NCBI GenBank assembly: GCA_037903355.1
Contig: JBAJFE010000004.1
Coordinates: forward strand, 6,246,001 to 6,310,000
DNA: 64,000 bases
Reading direction: 5' to 3'
Source: Trichuris trichiura
Taxonomy: Eukaryota; Nematoda; Enoplea; Trichinellida; Trichuridae
This document shows positions 46,024 through 58,620 of the stretch, piece by piece. Below the pieces are notes generated by a model, which worked only from the letters and a program-made list of their open reading frames with translations, was not told the DNA's origin and searched no databases. A program made the translations under genes and the position numbers. How positions within the stretch are numbered: position 1 is the stretch's first letter; each line of letters begins with the position of its first letter.

Positions 46024-46690
46024 ACGGTTTGGAAAAGTTCCGTTGCGTCAAAGCGCTGGGGCAATATGTAAAACATGACATAGCGCAAGCGAACGAAACA
46101 GAAGGGTCAACTCTGCTACAAAACAAAGCGTCGGACGTTTGCATGGTCCACCCTATCATCGAAGATGAGTTTTGGGTTCTCAACCATACTCCAAAGCGGT
46201 CTCTGATGGGTTTCCTCTGGCGCTGCAACGCGGGTCGAAGTTAGAGCCGACGAATAGTCGAAGAAGCTCACGCTTCGCGTCTGGTGGATTGTATGCGGTA
46301 TGGAGCACTGGAAGGTGGTTTCAGAAGAAACGCCTGTTACGGCCAAAGTTTATGATAACCAGTTAACAAGACCTGAAGGCAAAACCAATCAAGATTTCTA
46401 CTGGAACAGGCGAGGTTTCTTCCAGCATGACGACAGACGACCACGTGTCGGCGAAGTTGTTCGCAGGTTTCTGAGAGCAAGTGATTAGAAAATAATCTAC
46501 CACCCAATGCAGTCCTCAGATTCTACGCCTTCAGACTGCCACTTTTTGTTTCTCAGAAACTATGTTGTGGGACGTGGAAAGGATACTATCAATTATTTTT
46601 TACTTTAAGCACACCTCATTTTACAGGGATGGCGTTACGGATATGAAGGATAAACCGCAAAAGGTTATACACAGCAATGGTGAATAAACT
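46024..46690 (+). pseudogene. mariner-type transposase pseudogene (C-terminal half)
   Basis: Aligns by eye to the mariner catalytic domain across several frameshifts and stops. EDEFWVLNHTPKRS (about 46160-46200) corresponds to the GDEKWVLYxNxKR block, with the catalytic GD spoiled. FQHDDRRPRVGEVVRRFLRA (46423-46482) corresponds to LxHDNARPHxAxxVxxFL. SDSTPSDCHFLFLRNYV (46518-46568) corresponds to SPDLxPSDYHFFxxLxNxL. RDGVTDMKDKPQKVIHSNGE (about 46625-46685) corresponds to the C-terminal YxxGIxxLxxRWxKCIxxxGxY block. No terminal repeats were found. It is long dead. Confidence 0.85.
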
Positions 46691-46699
46691 TTTAAAGTT

Positions 46700-49600
46700 A
46701 CGTAATTCCAAAATAAACTTGCAAGCCGTGACAGAACTTACAATTCAAATCAAACTCTGGGTTCTCCACGTGAGGTCGTGTGTCAGATAATCTTAGGTTC
46801 GGTAAAAGCTGCTTTGTTATGCTGCGTTGGCACTCATCTCGTAGTCGAAAGGAAATGGCAAGGGGATTTAGAAAACAGGCAACTGCACTTATCCTGATTT
46901 TCAACTTTATTGACAGTACCTCTTCACTTGTCAACTGTTGTAATTCTGGTGTACGCTTAGCACAAAAAACATCAGTAACAAAAGAAGCTAAGTACTGCAT
47001 TCGTAGAAATAGCAGTAACTACGGCTAAACTTTTCATCTCATTCATTTATTTTAGCTGTCTTATTCAAGCAACAGACTTTGGAAACTGTGCTTTAGGCTT
47101 ATGGAAATCGTAAATTAAGATCACCTGCAGATTGAATAACGATGCAACAAGTTCAAAAGATGAAAGGTCAAATTGGCGAAAAGTCAGCAGAAGGAATGCA
47201 AGTTTGTCACGTTGCATCGTGCTCCCCTAACCGGTACTGACTGGCCGTCGAATGAATGACGAATGACAGCGGGAATTATAGCCCGTTGGTGAGCATTAAA
47301 GCGACACGGCACATCAGATAGGTCATTTGGTGGAAACGAGACCTCTTTTCTCAGTTGTATTCGTTCTGAACTTTTGCTCAAAGGAAAGTGACAAACACCT
47401 CATGTCTAACACATGACGCTGAATGAAAATTCTTACATCCGGGCATGCTAGGTCACTCAGGCATCTTCCCCAGGTCTTGCTAGCGCATTCCAAAGTGCAT
47501 AACGAAACTGCTAGAGATGCAATCAACGTGATCTACACCGGCGTCTTTCTGTTCGCAAGCAGTCCGCTAGTTGTGTGAGTACGAAGCGCGTTCAAGCAAA
47601 GAAAACCAACCAGTAGTGCTCTTCATGCTTAAAAATTTTTCTCATTGCCTCCACAGACGCTTCAGATGCATCGGCAAACTGACTGTTCGAACTGCGGAAA
47701 CTGCACTCAACATACCTTTTCTGTTGGCATAACAGACAACATTGCTACTCGTTTGACCGACTACGTGAAGCTGCCACAGATCGCTCTTTCTTGCAATGGT
47801 TCGACAGCTCGTTGATGCCATCATGTTTACACTGCTTAGTCAGCCAAAATGTTTTGCATACGCATTCTATCGCTCCTTAAGAAACACCTTATCAGCGACG
47901 ACAAGCGAACCATCTCTTCGACTTGTGCCAGTAAAAACCCGGTAGAATTGATTGGCCATTCTTGAAATGACTTACCACTGTTTCGAGAAATTTGCCTGTG
48001 CACTGTTTTACGATGATCCTAACACAAATTTCAAGTCTGCCTGCGCTCTTCGAATTAAAAGTTAAAATTGCTTATAAACACATTACTCTTACTGTTTCGA
48101 TAAGTGATAAAAAAAAGGCATGCGTTTGGGGAAGCCAGCAGCAGCGCTGGTCACTCTACTGTCTCCAAGCGGCCTGCCTGCCGCTGTAAGACAATGGAAC
48201 GCATAGCAGTAACGTCTCAACTATCACTGCGCTGCCTTTGGCAAACAGAAGTGATTCTGTTGACTAGAGGAAGAAACGCATCATCTTCACATCACCAATA
48301 ATAACGAACAGGTTTTCCCTTTCTGATAGGCTGATGGTGAGCTGCTGCTCAGGGAACAGAAAGGCCAGTCTAGCTGGCCAAACCACTTTTGCATCTGAGT
48401 ATTTTAACTTTTTAATGTGGCGGTTATGGAAGCATCGATGAGAGAAAAGGATCGACAGAAACAAATGACGCAACTGATCGATCTTAGTAGGACTCAGCAA
48501 TTGCTTCTGTAATCCTCCGCTTTCGTTGTGTGGTAGACTTGTTTCTGGCACGTTGAGTCTTGGCGCTGTTCTTAGCTTTGGTAACCTAGCTTTATGATGC
48601 ACTTTACACACTCATACGGCTAGATAACCAAAGAAAAAGACAGCGCCTTTACGAGGGCAGAACCATGCAACAGGATTTGTTAAGTCCGATATTTGATCCA
48701 ACAAAGCGACGTTGACAAATTTACAGCACAAAACGACCGTCCACAATGTACCAGCGAACCGGTGCACAACCAACTCCACACAACCCCGAACAGAGAATAA
48801 CCAGCAACCGCCCAACAACCAAGCACTTCAACTGGCAATTCTGACTGTCCAATCAGCAATGAATCAGCGTACAGCTGCTCACAGAAGCGCCACCATCATT
48901 CAGACCGGTTCTTTCCGGTGAATGGGCAAAGCAAACGTTTGCTTGCCAATGAAAGTTTTCGCTGTTCTTTGTGAGCTGCTCGTCCGCCGATGTGTACGCG
49001 AGCAAGCAAAGGCGCCGATCAGCCTCGGGGCACAAGTTACCGCCTACGCCTTAAGGATGCAACGTTGCTGTTTGCCGATGGCTGTCACAGCGCCGCTCCT
49101 ATGTGAATATTTTGCAAATTACCAAGATAGATTGACGTTGTCAAACGAAACAAGGCACGCCAATCGCACAACATGCATTAATGGGAAGGATTTCAGCTGG
49201 TCTACAGAAGCTGTGAAGAATGCGATGGACGTTCGCTGAGCTGTTCAAAAGACGTTGTTGTCCCATGGGCACAAAAATTCGCATGTGTGATTCTACATCC
49301 AGCGTGTTCAGTTACATTCTGATGAATCATTACTCTGGGCAGGCAAGGCGAGAAGACGAAAACGATGATGAGGGTAATGAGCAACGAACTGGTTTAGAGA
49401 GAAGCGCACAACTGCTACAAGTCGGCGTTTCGAAACTGGTTGGTACGCTGAGTGCCTTCGTTACTGAAACAACATTATCCATTGGAATTATTTCCTTGCG
49501 AGCACTTCGCTTGCTAAAATGCCACCGTCTTAGTCCCCCAAGAATTTGTGCAATGTTAACGACAAATGGACAGTGATGATGGGACCTAGGGCATAGCCAG

Positions 49601-52600
49601 GCATGTCATAGGCGACTGCTGACCAGTGTCACATTTATCTGTTTATTCAGTTTCATCTGACTGCTTGCTTTGCGTTCGTATTGAATTTGCTTGGCTGGAA
49701 CGGGAATGGCAATGCAAAACTATCATCTGACTGTCCCTTTGTATTACTTGCATGTCCCATTAGAACTTGCGAATCCTAGCACGGAGAGAAAGAGAGAGAG
49801 AGAGCTTACCTGCTGCAGTTCACGAAGAAATCTCTGTTTCAGAGAAAGCAGCAATGAAGAGGGCCGGCGCAAAGCACACTAATTCATTAGCTGCTTTCCT
49901 TTCGTTCCTGATTGACTTAAGTATGACGAGAAGGCGATTATGACATCCTGACATTGCAGTCTGAATCTAAATCAGCGCTCGCTTCTCTTCTGCGGCTGTT
50001 GGCTGTTGCGTGTTCTGCGATTTGGACGGCAAGTGCTTGCGTTTGAAGTTGTTTCAGCACCAAAACAAGCAGCGGCGTCTCCTGTGTTAACGGTGTCAGA
50101 GAAACTGATGAAGTGCCGGCCAGATGGTTTAAATAAGCTAGGACTTGAAATATTTTGTCTCTGGTACTTGACGTACGTTCTTACAACTATTATCTCCCGT
50201 GGGTTGCATACACTCAGCTGTTAGCACATTAATAGATTTATGGAATCTGTCAACTTTCGCCGTGACAACGTTGGTGAGCAAGCTTTTTGGAGAGCATTTT
50301 ATCCGAGAATAAGTGCTCTTTGAAAAAATTAAAATGTCGTTTGAATCAAGGCTGGGCGCAGGCTTCTAGCCACAAAGCATCGAGTCCATATAAACAAAGT
50401 GAAAGTATTCTAAAACTTTAATATCGGTTCTGGTTAATTCTTATGTCGTGTGCTGTGTTCTTACTGGAAGCTCAGTTCATCAGATGAAACACAGGGCCTT
50501 TAGTATACAAGGTGTATTGGAAGGATTACAATTCGTTGTCCTAGGAGTGATTGTAACTGTATGTACGGGGTTTTCAATACTCCGAAAAAAGGTTTTGAAA
50601 GTTGTTACTTCAGTCAGGCTACTTCAACACGTTTATGGAGTGGCAAGACCAGCAATTGTGATTGTGCGGTCCGTGAAGCCGCTTCAGTTGACGCAGGAGA
50701 CAGACCGTAAGCTCCCTGATCCTCTGAATGCTTTGTAAATCAAAAATTTACACATATTGCTCAGCAGAAGGGATTTCAGGACGTGCCATTGACAGCACTG
50801 CTATTCATAAGGCAAGCATAGCTTTGCTGGACTAAAATAAGATGTGCATCTTCGTCATATGGCGTGGACTTTTTGTCTGGTTCAGTGTTTCTAAGTTCAG
50901 AGGTGCTATTGCTCCCTGATCGTAATAGTATCTTCGACACCTGAAGTCGTTGTTCAGAAGTGTCAGTCTTTTCCTACTATGCGGGCAGACAGAAATTCGG
51001 CAGGACAGTAGAAGTCTAGTAGAAGTCTTTGGACGAGTAGCAACCTTTCCAGTAGCTCTCAGTTCGATGGTCAGGGGCGACATCGCTGTCCTGCCGCCGC
51101 TAGCAATCCCTCTCCTTTATCGCCGCTTAAGAATCACTTTTGTATCGCCTCTTGCAAATTCCGTTGCGCTCTCTTCATGAACACTCCATGGCTCTACGAA
51201 AATCTGAAATCTTTCTCTGGTTAACGCTGATGCACTTGAACTAACTTTTGCAGCATCTTTGAATGATTTTGGGAAAGCATTTTTTTAAACGCAGTATGAC
51301 GACTTTCTGAGGAAGTAATCCGTTCTTGTATTCAATGGCTCCAAAGAAATGGCTTTATACGGACTGACTGAGGTGCCATCTGTTGTTTGAAAATCGTTCA
51401 ATCTCAACGAAAATAGAACAAAGGATTGCTACCTTTCAAGCATTTTCGTTTTGGTGACTTTAGTAGCAGTTCAGTTGCACAGCTACGCTACAGCATTATT
51501 CTTGTGCTTATTTAACAAGTTCAACCTTTCGAAAAGATGGCTTTTGTTTGTGAGGAGTATGGACTGTCCGCTCAAAACGACTTGGTAAATCTCAAATGCC
51601 ATGGACCAGACGCTGGATCTAGGGGTGGTCAATGAGAAAAAGATGGGCGATGAAAGTGGTTCGTGAAAAGTCACATCTTCCTGGTTTTCATGGCTATTGC
51701 TCAAATACTGTTTCTGCCCTTACATATAGTGCGAAAACTTCCTTACGCCTATGAGATTTTTCTGGTCAATCCCCGCTACAAGCAATGTTGGGGATATCAA
51801 ATTCCGTATGCTAGTTTGTAAACCATGCGTCAGCTTAGAGAGAACTTAAATGCGTTTGTAGGACCAACTGTCTCATGAGATAGTGATGGAAAGTTTGACT
51901 TCGTTCCGATCATGCATACTACAAGGAATCATAAACCTGAGGTACTGACAGTTTGTGCAAGTATGTTTCTGTTCAATGCTTAAATTTTTTATATAGCCAT
52001 TTTTTCACTTAACTTTCAAGCAAATCTTAGAAGCGTGAGAACAGCGCCAAAATGTTCTCAGCTGAGTATCAGTATTTCTGTTGGGCAAACTTTTCAAGAT
52101 CTGACTTGTGCTCAGAAGGGAGGACGAAGTAACGTAATGTTGTAGGCTAGAGGTCTTTCAGAAAAGATAAAATATGAAAAATGATTTAATCAGCTATTTC
52201 CAAGGGTCTCAATTCGACCTGTGAAACCGAAAATGGACGTGTGGTGACGAGTATGTAACTGTTCATACTTGAAGTGGTAGTGAGTCATTCAGCATGCTAA
52301 AATAAGCATTATGGAATTTTCGAACCAGTCGCAATTCACTGACTACAGGTCATGACGTATACGAAAGCTCCGTAATACGTTACTACGCTAAACGAGTTTC
52401 GTGATATTATGTCTTACGGCGTTGTTCTGTTAAGTGAATGGGGCCGATGTTGCGAAGGCTTTTTATCGCATAGAAATCACGTCGCTTTCAGAGCTGACCT
52501 TATTCCATGTCAGCAAGCTCGTGCTGACAGCAGAACAAAGTCGATTTGGAAAGCTACGTGACTTCGCGATAAAAAGTCTTCGCCGCATTGACTCCACTCC

Positions 52601-55137
52601 TCTAACAGTACAACACTGTAAAATATAACACCATGAAATTCAGCTTCTGGCTCCCGAAAAACTACATCCTCAGACGCGCTAAACGAGTTTACAGTAACTT
52701 TTAGTACATGAAACCGAAAGGTACAGTCAAACTGTTCAGTCAGAAAACTATAGAAGTGCTTGTAAATGCAAGCGCTATAAGGGTTAAGATCAGTTCATTC
52801 TACCGTCAGAAAATTTATTCTATCTCGTCATGCAAGCATTTTTGCAAAACTTTCGCAATGTGCAACAGCAAGAATTGAACCAAACTATGAGACCGTCGTT
52901 TCTATGACACGGGATTGAGTAAGTGGATTTTTCGGGTTTCCTGCTGAGTGCTGAACTGTCTTACTTTGTGTTAAAGCCCACGTCTTTTTTAAAGTTCAGC
53001 GACTGCCGTAAGATTTCGCCCTGCTTAAAGCTTAGTTTTTTAATAGTGAGTGTCTTTTCAAACCCTTTAAGCCACTTTACATGCAGTTAGTAGCATGTAA
53101 TGTCTATAACAAAGGCGAGAACAATTCCAGCTAATGGGTAGGCTTGCGACTAAATTTAATGCGGTAAATACAACTTGTGCGCTGTTATCGTTGTCAAATC
53201 ATAGGATTGAGTTGCTCCGCCATCGGCATCAAAATTTATCTGGCATTGATTCACAGTTTGTAGACATTGTACTACCAATTTGACTTAACCATTTCAGAAT
53301 AAACGTTTGGCTTGCTTTCAAGAAGCCCGGTACAATAAATACCAAGGTACTTTTCATTCATAATGTAGCCTTGAGCAGTACTATTATCATTTGTACAAAA
53401 AACCATGTGTCCAAAGTCATATATGCATGTCCTTAAAATTTACTGAAAAAGTTCAGAAAATAATAGTCCTTGTCGTCAGCTTGGCTGCTCTGACGGTTGT
53501 TTTGTGAAACAGGATTTTTTGCGGGCGCTAAAGCGTTAACGACTTTTCCTCCAAGTTATATTCTGTCGCAGGCAGCATAGTTCATGGACTTATGAGCTAT
53601 ACGGTTCGTGGAGGTGAAGGTGGTTCTTCCCGTTGCCAGAAAACAAACACTGACGAATAGTTATTGCCTGACTCAGGATTTAATCAGAATTAGGTGCTGC
53701 GAAAGTTTGAAAAGTGAGTAAATCCTTCTTTGCGGAAGAATCACATGCAATTGCTACTGGCGAAGCATTGGATCCCGTTTTCTAGCCACCAGTCTCTTGA
53801 TCAAGACCATCCCATGTTTTCAAATTGCGTAAAACTGTCAATTGCAAAAGCAGCGGCAAACATAGCTACTTAGATAAACTGACAAGCTTCGTATCACGCA
53901 GGAATGTTCACCTCAAAGCAGTCATCTTGCCATCTGCAGTTTGTTTTATCAAACCCGTTGAACGTACCTGTGAGTGATCTAATCTACACAATGTTGACAG
54001 TACTGCTGTTGGAATTGATGTGAGTGTGGTTAGTGCTGAATAAAGGTTGCACTAGTGTTTTTAAGCTTGCTGATTCAGATAGAACTACTCATAATTTCTG
54101 CTACTCAAAAAAAATTTATTCACTTTTGTGTTTATATAAACGAAAGTAAACCGGTAGACATTCTGGTGTTCTATCATGGAACAAAGACTAATAAAATGAT
54201 ATAGACTAATCGCTTTTTAAGAACACAATGAGGAATAATGGTATGCCGAGAATGTTAGATAGGATCTCAATCGTCAAAGGTTAAAGGGTAACAGAGTTAA
54301 CGGAACGGCAAGCATTTGGTTACAAATTCTTGTCCTCTGCTGTCAGACGGTTAGGACGATAAAGACCCAATTGGGACCGGTTTGAAGGCTAAGGATCTAC
54401 AACTGTGCGACAGATATGCCAACTGGACTCACTGTCCCGTTTATGCCACTCACCGCTTCGAAAGATGACACTTCTGATAAGCAGTCAGGATGACTATTCA
54501 CATAAGGTTAGGTGACTTAATCGGTTAAATCGAGCAGTCTGTGCCGTGGTGTTGACTTGATAAGAGTCTTGATTTATTATACAAGCAAAAGCAGCATTCT
54601 TTGCCTCTTCAGTCGCCACTGCTGGAAAAATGATCCGATGTCGCCTCGTCACGGCGGCGGGAAACTGGAGAAACCAGTTCAAATCACAGTGGTCGCACAG
54701 TGGCTTAGAAGGAACTTAACGAAAATGCATGCAGTACGCGCTTGTTTAAAAACTTTTCCGGCATACATGCTTTTTAAGAACGTTCTCTGATCTCTTATGC
54801 TAAAAAGTTACCATTTATTCTGCTAACGTAAGATTTAGTGGGCAGGAAAAACTATAATCCCAATGAACTATGGTTTTAACTAAATTTTCACCTTCACCTA
54901 AAAATGCACTTAGAAAAGAGCTGCTTCTATCTGGTTCACTTGTAAACTCAACGAAAAGCAGCCTTCAGTTTGCCTTTACTGTCTCCAAGGATTTCTTGTT
55001 AGTCTTACTAATAATGGTTTAATATTAATAAAATTTTCTCGCTATAATGAATTTTATTATTAATGCGGCATGCAGAAAACTGGACTCCTTGAAAAGATCA
55101 ACAGTGGAAACTTGTCCGCTGAAATAAGTAATTATAT
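46700..55137. other. long stretch without a recognised gene
   Basis: No family is recognised in 8.4 kb. The part 48600-49600 is less AT-rich and has longer plus-strand frames: 48712-49239 is open except for one in-frame TGA at 48919, and 49220-49576 overlaps its end in another frame. They could be parts of an unknown gene or chance. A short AG-rich patch lies at 49784-49804. Near 52355 the string CGAAAGCTCCGTAA recalls the hammerhead 3' part but the rest is absent. Confidence 0.4.
48712..49239 (+). other. unrecognised open frame with one internal stop
   Basis: In one frame 48712-49239 is open for 176 codons apart from a TGA at 48919-48921, immediately followed by ATG. The first part is rich in Asn, Gln and Thr; the second has two stretches with several Cys residues. 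I recognise no domain, splice pattern or homologous family. It may be a decayed gene, a mis-sequenced exon or chance in a locally GC-richer block. Confidence 0.2.
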
Positions 55138-55205
55138 AGAATTTTTTTCATAATGAAGAAATTTATTACGGGTTATGTCCCGTTTGTTTCGTATATAAAA
55201 AGACT

Positions 55206-55243
55206 CTGGAGCTTTCGGGTCATTCGAGATCCGTCATCAGCGG
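55206..55243 (-). ncRNA. hammerhead-like motif (left arm)
   Basis: On the minus strand CTGATGA, GAAAGCTC and the hairpin frame are intact, but stem II has one A-C mismatch and stem I reads CCG against CAG. Activity is doubtful. Confidence 0.55.
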
Positions 55244-55247
55244 TCTT

Positions 55248-55766
55248 AAGTTGTCTATGGTCTATAGTCTCCCAAAAGTACACAAACCAGATATCCCGCT
55301 GAGACCGATAGTCTCCACAATTAACAGCATCACCACTGAACTCAGTAGATACTTAAGTAAGATCATCAAACCTCTAACAGGCAAGGAACCATCCTTTGTC
55401 AAAAACAGCAAAGCGCTCGTCAACGAAATAAGAAACTATTGTTTGGAACTCAATGAGATTTTAGTCAGCTATGATGTAAAAGACTTATTTCCCAGCATCC
55501 CAATATCAGACACCCTAGAGACCTTATACAATTTCCTCCACACGGACACAAATCTACCCAGCAGAACTAAACCGAATCCCTTTCACATTGTCAAGCTGGT
55601 CTCGTTTTGCATGCAAGACGGCAATTACTTCACTTTTGATAACAAGTTCTATAAACAATCTAACGGTGTACCTATGGGAAGCCCCCTATCCCCTGTATTA
55701 GCGGAAATCTTTATGGAAAACGTTGAAAGCCAGATGTTCAGAACTATAGATAGACAGACATTTTAA
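55248..55766 (+). pseudogene. Penelope-like RT fragment
   Basis: Encodes the middle of the reverse transcriptase: SLPKVHKPDIPLRPIVS, DVKDLFPSIPI, QSNGVPMGSPLSPVLAEIFM, then IDRQTF and a stop where it runs straight into the hammerhead terminus. The catalytic YVDD motif, the thumb and the whole GIY-YIG domain are missing. Very close in sequence to the 35.5-kb ORF, so both come from the same subfamily. Its 5' junction falls at the same RT motif as in the 42.7-kb copy. Confidence 0.9.
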
Positions 55767-55768
55767 GA

Positions 55769-55806
55769 CCGCTGATGACAGGTCTCGAATGACCCGAAAG
55801 CTCCGG
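55769..55806 (+). ncRNA. hammerhead ribozyme motif (right arm)
   Basis: CCG, CTGATGA, AGGTC against GACCC (one A-C mismatch at the base of stem II), GAAA, AGCT, C at the cleavage position, CGG. The core is intact. Confidence 0.65.
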
Positions 55807-56062
55807 AGTCTTTTTATATACAAAACAAACGGGACATATCCGTAATAAATTTCTTCATTATGAAAACATATTGTCCCTTGCCAAGAAACCATGTTTTCAG
55901 AAGTTTTTTCAAAGATAAAGTCGAGACAACAAGTTGGGACAGGGCTAATCCGAACAGATGAATAGGTCGACCGACTCACCGATGAAATATGCCCATCTAG
56001 TCCTTGGTCGTTGCTGTTGCCTAAGTTTTGGGCTTGATCTGTACGCGGTTAGTGCCATAACA

Positions 56063-56248
56063 CAGTAGAACCTCTGAAGTTGACCACCTCTCTATGTCGA
56101 CCACCTCCCTAAGTTGACTGAATTTTAACCACTTGGTTGGTCCGCACGTTAATAATATAATATACCCACAGCCTCCAATGTTGACCACCTCCTGTGTTGA
56201 CCAGTTTTTCCCTGTCCCTTGGGTGGTAAACTCATGGAGGTTCTACTG
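56063..56248. mobile_element. pogo-derived MITE, 186 bp
   Basis: Ends CAGTAGAACC and GGTTCTACTG are perfect inverted repeats; TA follows on the right. Its left half (GAAGTTGACCACCTCTC ... GTTGACTGAATTTTAACCA) matches the right end of the pogo element at 58.5-58.6 kb in reverse complement. Its right half (CCACAGCCTCC ... GACCAGTTTTTCCCTGTCCC) matches that element's left end at 57.18-57.28 kb. It is an internal-deletion derivative lying in the opposite orientation. The short motif TTGACCACCT recurs near both ends. Confidence 0.85.
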
Positions 56249-57181
56249 TATATTATTTTATCAAGTTTATTAACATAATGAAATCAAGTATTCGCCTCAT
56301 TCGTGTCATTTGCGTTGATCAATGCCGCAAGTATAAAAACAGATGCAAAATGACTAAACAGCAACTCTGAGAGTGGAGCCACTCAAGCTGCTTTTCTGTT
56401 CCTAGAATAGCAGGTGCAACCTAAAATGAATTAGCAGCAATTTTTTCACTTTAAAGTTTTCTTTTTAGACGTTTTCTTCTTACTTATAGCCTTTTAGAAC
56501 AAAAAATAGACGCCCGGCAATGATAAAAGTATATTTTAATAATCGAAATTTAATGAACTGATAAAAGCGTGGTAGACGCTGAGAAGTTAATCTCCCACTG
56601 TCCTACCATTCAAAGTTCAGCGGTTTCTTCCTTCTAATTACCGAAATTTAAAAAAATGCTGGCAGAAGTTTTCTTGTTCGCTCATTCCTACATGCCATAA
56701 ACTCGGAACTGAGTGCAATTATTACGCTTCGTCGTCACACTAAATTTCATTGTCAGATGTACGGTATAAGTCTTGTTCAATATTCTTTTCGAGATAAGCT
56801 AGTTAGCGACACTTACTGATCACAAAAGCGCAGAGCATTCGAAGATCTGCTTTTGCTATCGTAGGCTCTTAAATAGGTGGGTGGCGTGTCAGTGTGAGCG
56901 AAGCTCAGAATGCTTCGGACTCCATCAATTGATGCGACTTGTTTCTTTTAATCAGATGTCGTGAGCAGTTCTTCACACGTGATATATACACGCTGAATTC
57001 ATTTCTGGAATTATCTTCTCAGAGCTTTGAGGACTGTTCGTGCTCCGTCATTAGCGAATCGAAGAGACTTACCGTAAGAATGAAAGGAGTGGCAAGAGAA
57101 TGCGAGAAGTAGGTTGTTACAGGTCCACTACGTCTGTTTAGGCTGCCCCTATTGTGTGATTTTGCTGACTTCCATTTTCTA

Positions 57182-58610
57182 CACATTTGAACCTCCGTAA
57201 GTTAATCATCCAACAGACTGGGGAAAACTGACCAACATATAAAGGTAGTTAATATACGAAGGCTGTGGGTATAAGTAGTTCGGCTGAACAGATTAGTATC
57301 TGTACGCGTTTTATTCTGTTGCACAGCATCTACTGGGGGCCGATTAAATGGGGAGGTGCATAAAAATAACGCCATAGTAAAATCATGCATAGGGCTTTTC
57401 AGGGGCTATAATGCTTCCTGAAAATGTGTCAGTTCTAGTCTGGTACCTATTCTTACTACAAGCATAAGCGGTAAGGGCGGTCTCCGCGCTAGCTACCTCG
57501 CTCTGCATCTCTGAGCGTTTTTCAGCATTGAAAATGTCTTCTTCCTTGAAGTCACTGGCGAAATAACAAAACTTAGCAATTAAGTCTTCCGAGACCTCGA
57601 CGTGAACTTCGTTAGATTCGCCGCATAAGATGTTCTGGGAGATTTTATGAATGAACTTTAACTTCTGGAGCCAACCGTTTGTTGCTTAAAAACCTGTCAG
57701 CCCGAATTCCAGGGCGAACCTTCTAGCAACTTCCTGGATCATTGGACCAAAGATCCGTGCATTAGCTGTTCTCACTTGCTTAAACCACCTTAACGCTGCT
57801 TCACTGACTTGGTCGAAGGAGCTCCTTCTTCTTTTTCGTTGCGCGTCTCCGCTTTCCTTATCATATCTTTCCAAGTACTCACGTTTACGTCTCTGAATGT
57901 TGCAAACGGTAGTCTTACTGACATGAAACCGTTCCGCTGTCTTCCTTTGACTGTTAGTTTCGATAAAATGGATAAGATCCACTTTTTCCTTCAGTGCCAA
58001 CTCTTGATTCTTTCCGTTCGGCCATTGTGCAAACTGTAACCAGCCTGATAACTTCTACCGACTAAGGCAGAATATCTTTACTCGCGAAGACACGTTAAGG
58101 CTACCTCCCGCACGGGTACAGCAAAGCGAATGAATAGAACTGAGCTCGACGGAAACGAATACAAGTAGGCTCGATTCGTCGTATTTTGCACCTTGGGAGA
58201 ATGCTGCCGACACCTAAGTGAGAGGTCGCGTAAACGAGAAAACGCGCAAGCCAAGCGTAAAGGAAGCATCGTCAAAGCAACGGAATCGCTTCTGTTATCA
58301 GGAATCTCCAATGCACGGTAATGAAAAACTTCGCTGTGTTGAATAATAGCACATTCAGGCACTGACGGATGAAAGCTCTAAGCGACTGGTACAGAGCAAA
58401 CTGAAGTGCTCATCTTATGGAAAACAAACTAGCGCTGGGCCGATATACCACGTCATGACCAAGGCGGTCAACTTCCCACTTGCAGAGGTAGTCAATGTAT
58501 AGAGGATGTTTTTGCTCTTATTTACGCGGGAACCAACCAACTGGTCAAAATTCGGTCAACCTAAGGAGGTGATCGACATGGAGAGGTGATCAACTTCGGA
58601 GGTTCCACTG
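57182..58610 (-). mobile_element. pogo/Tigger-type transposon, internally deleted
   Basis: The left end has TTTGAACCTCCGTAAGTTAA and the right end CAACTTCGGAGGTTCCACTG, inverted relatives of each other and of the MITE ends; TA follows on the right. A minus-strand transposase pseudogene occupies 57540-58030. The part that should follow, coding most of the DDE domain and C-terminus, is deleted. Confidence 0.8.
57540..58030 (-). pseudogene. pogo/Tigger transposase N-terminus (CENP-B-like HTH), truncated
   Basis: LALKEKVDLIHFIETNSQRK, TAERFHVSKTTVCNIQRRK is the first CENP-B/pogo helix-turn-helix. SEAALRWFKQVRTANARIFGP and EVARRFALEFGL form the second DNA-binding domain (HTH_Tnp_Tc5). After a stop at 57685 the same frame continues ATNGWLQKLKFIHKI, ILCGESNEV and DFKEEDIFNA, matching xASxGWLxRFKxRHxI, LCGES and YxxxDIFNADETG. 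The sequence breaks just at the first catalytic Asp (NAEKRSEMQ). The protein cannot be active. Without its C-terminus it could at most bind DNA, and the stop argues against that. Confidence 0.85.
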
Positions 58611-58620
58611 TATACATATA

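Larger units (their letters stand above)
55151..55898 (+). mobile_element. short PLE copy with inverted termini, 13-bp target duplication
   Basis: AGAATTTTTTTCA at 55138-55150 recurs as AGAAGTTTTTTCA at 55899-55911 (one mismatch). The left arm starts CATAATGAAGAAAT and is an inverted PLE terminus with a hammerhead. An RT fragment follows, then a second hammerhead and a right arm ending in the full tail TTGTCCCTTGCCAAGAAACC. The whole C-terminal part of the ORF and its 3' region are deleted. Confidence 0.85.

Noticed and set aside
52340..52375. CATGACGTATACGAAAGCTCCG as a hammerhead remnant
   Set aside because: The CTGANGA strand and stem II are missing; the similarity covers only about 12 bases.
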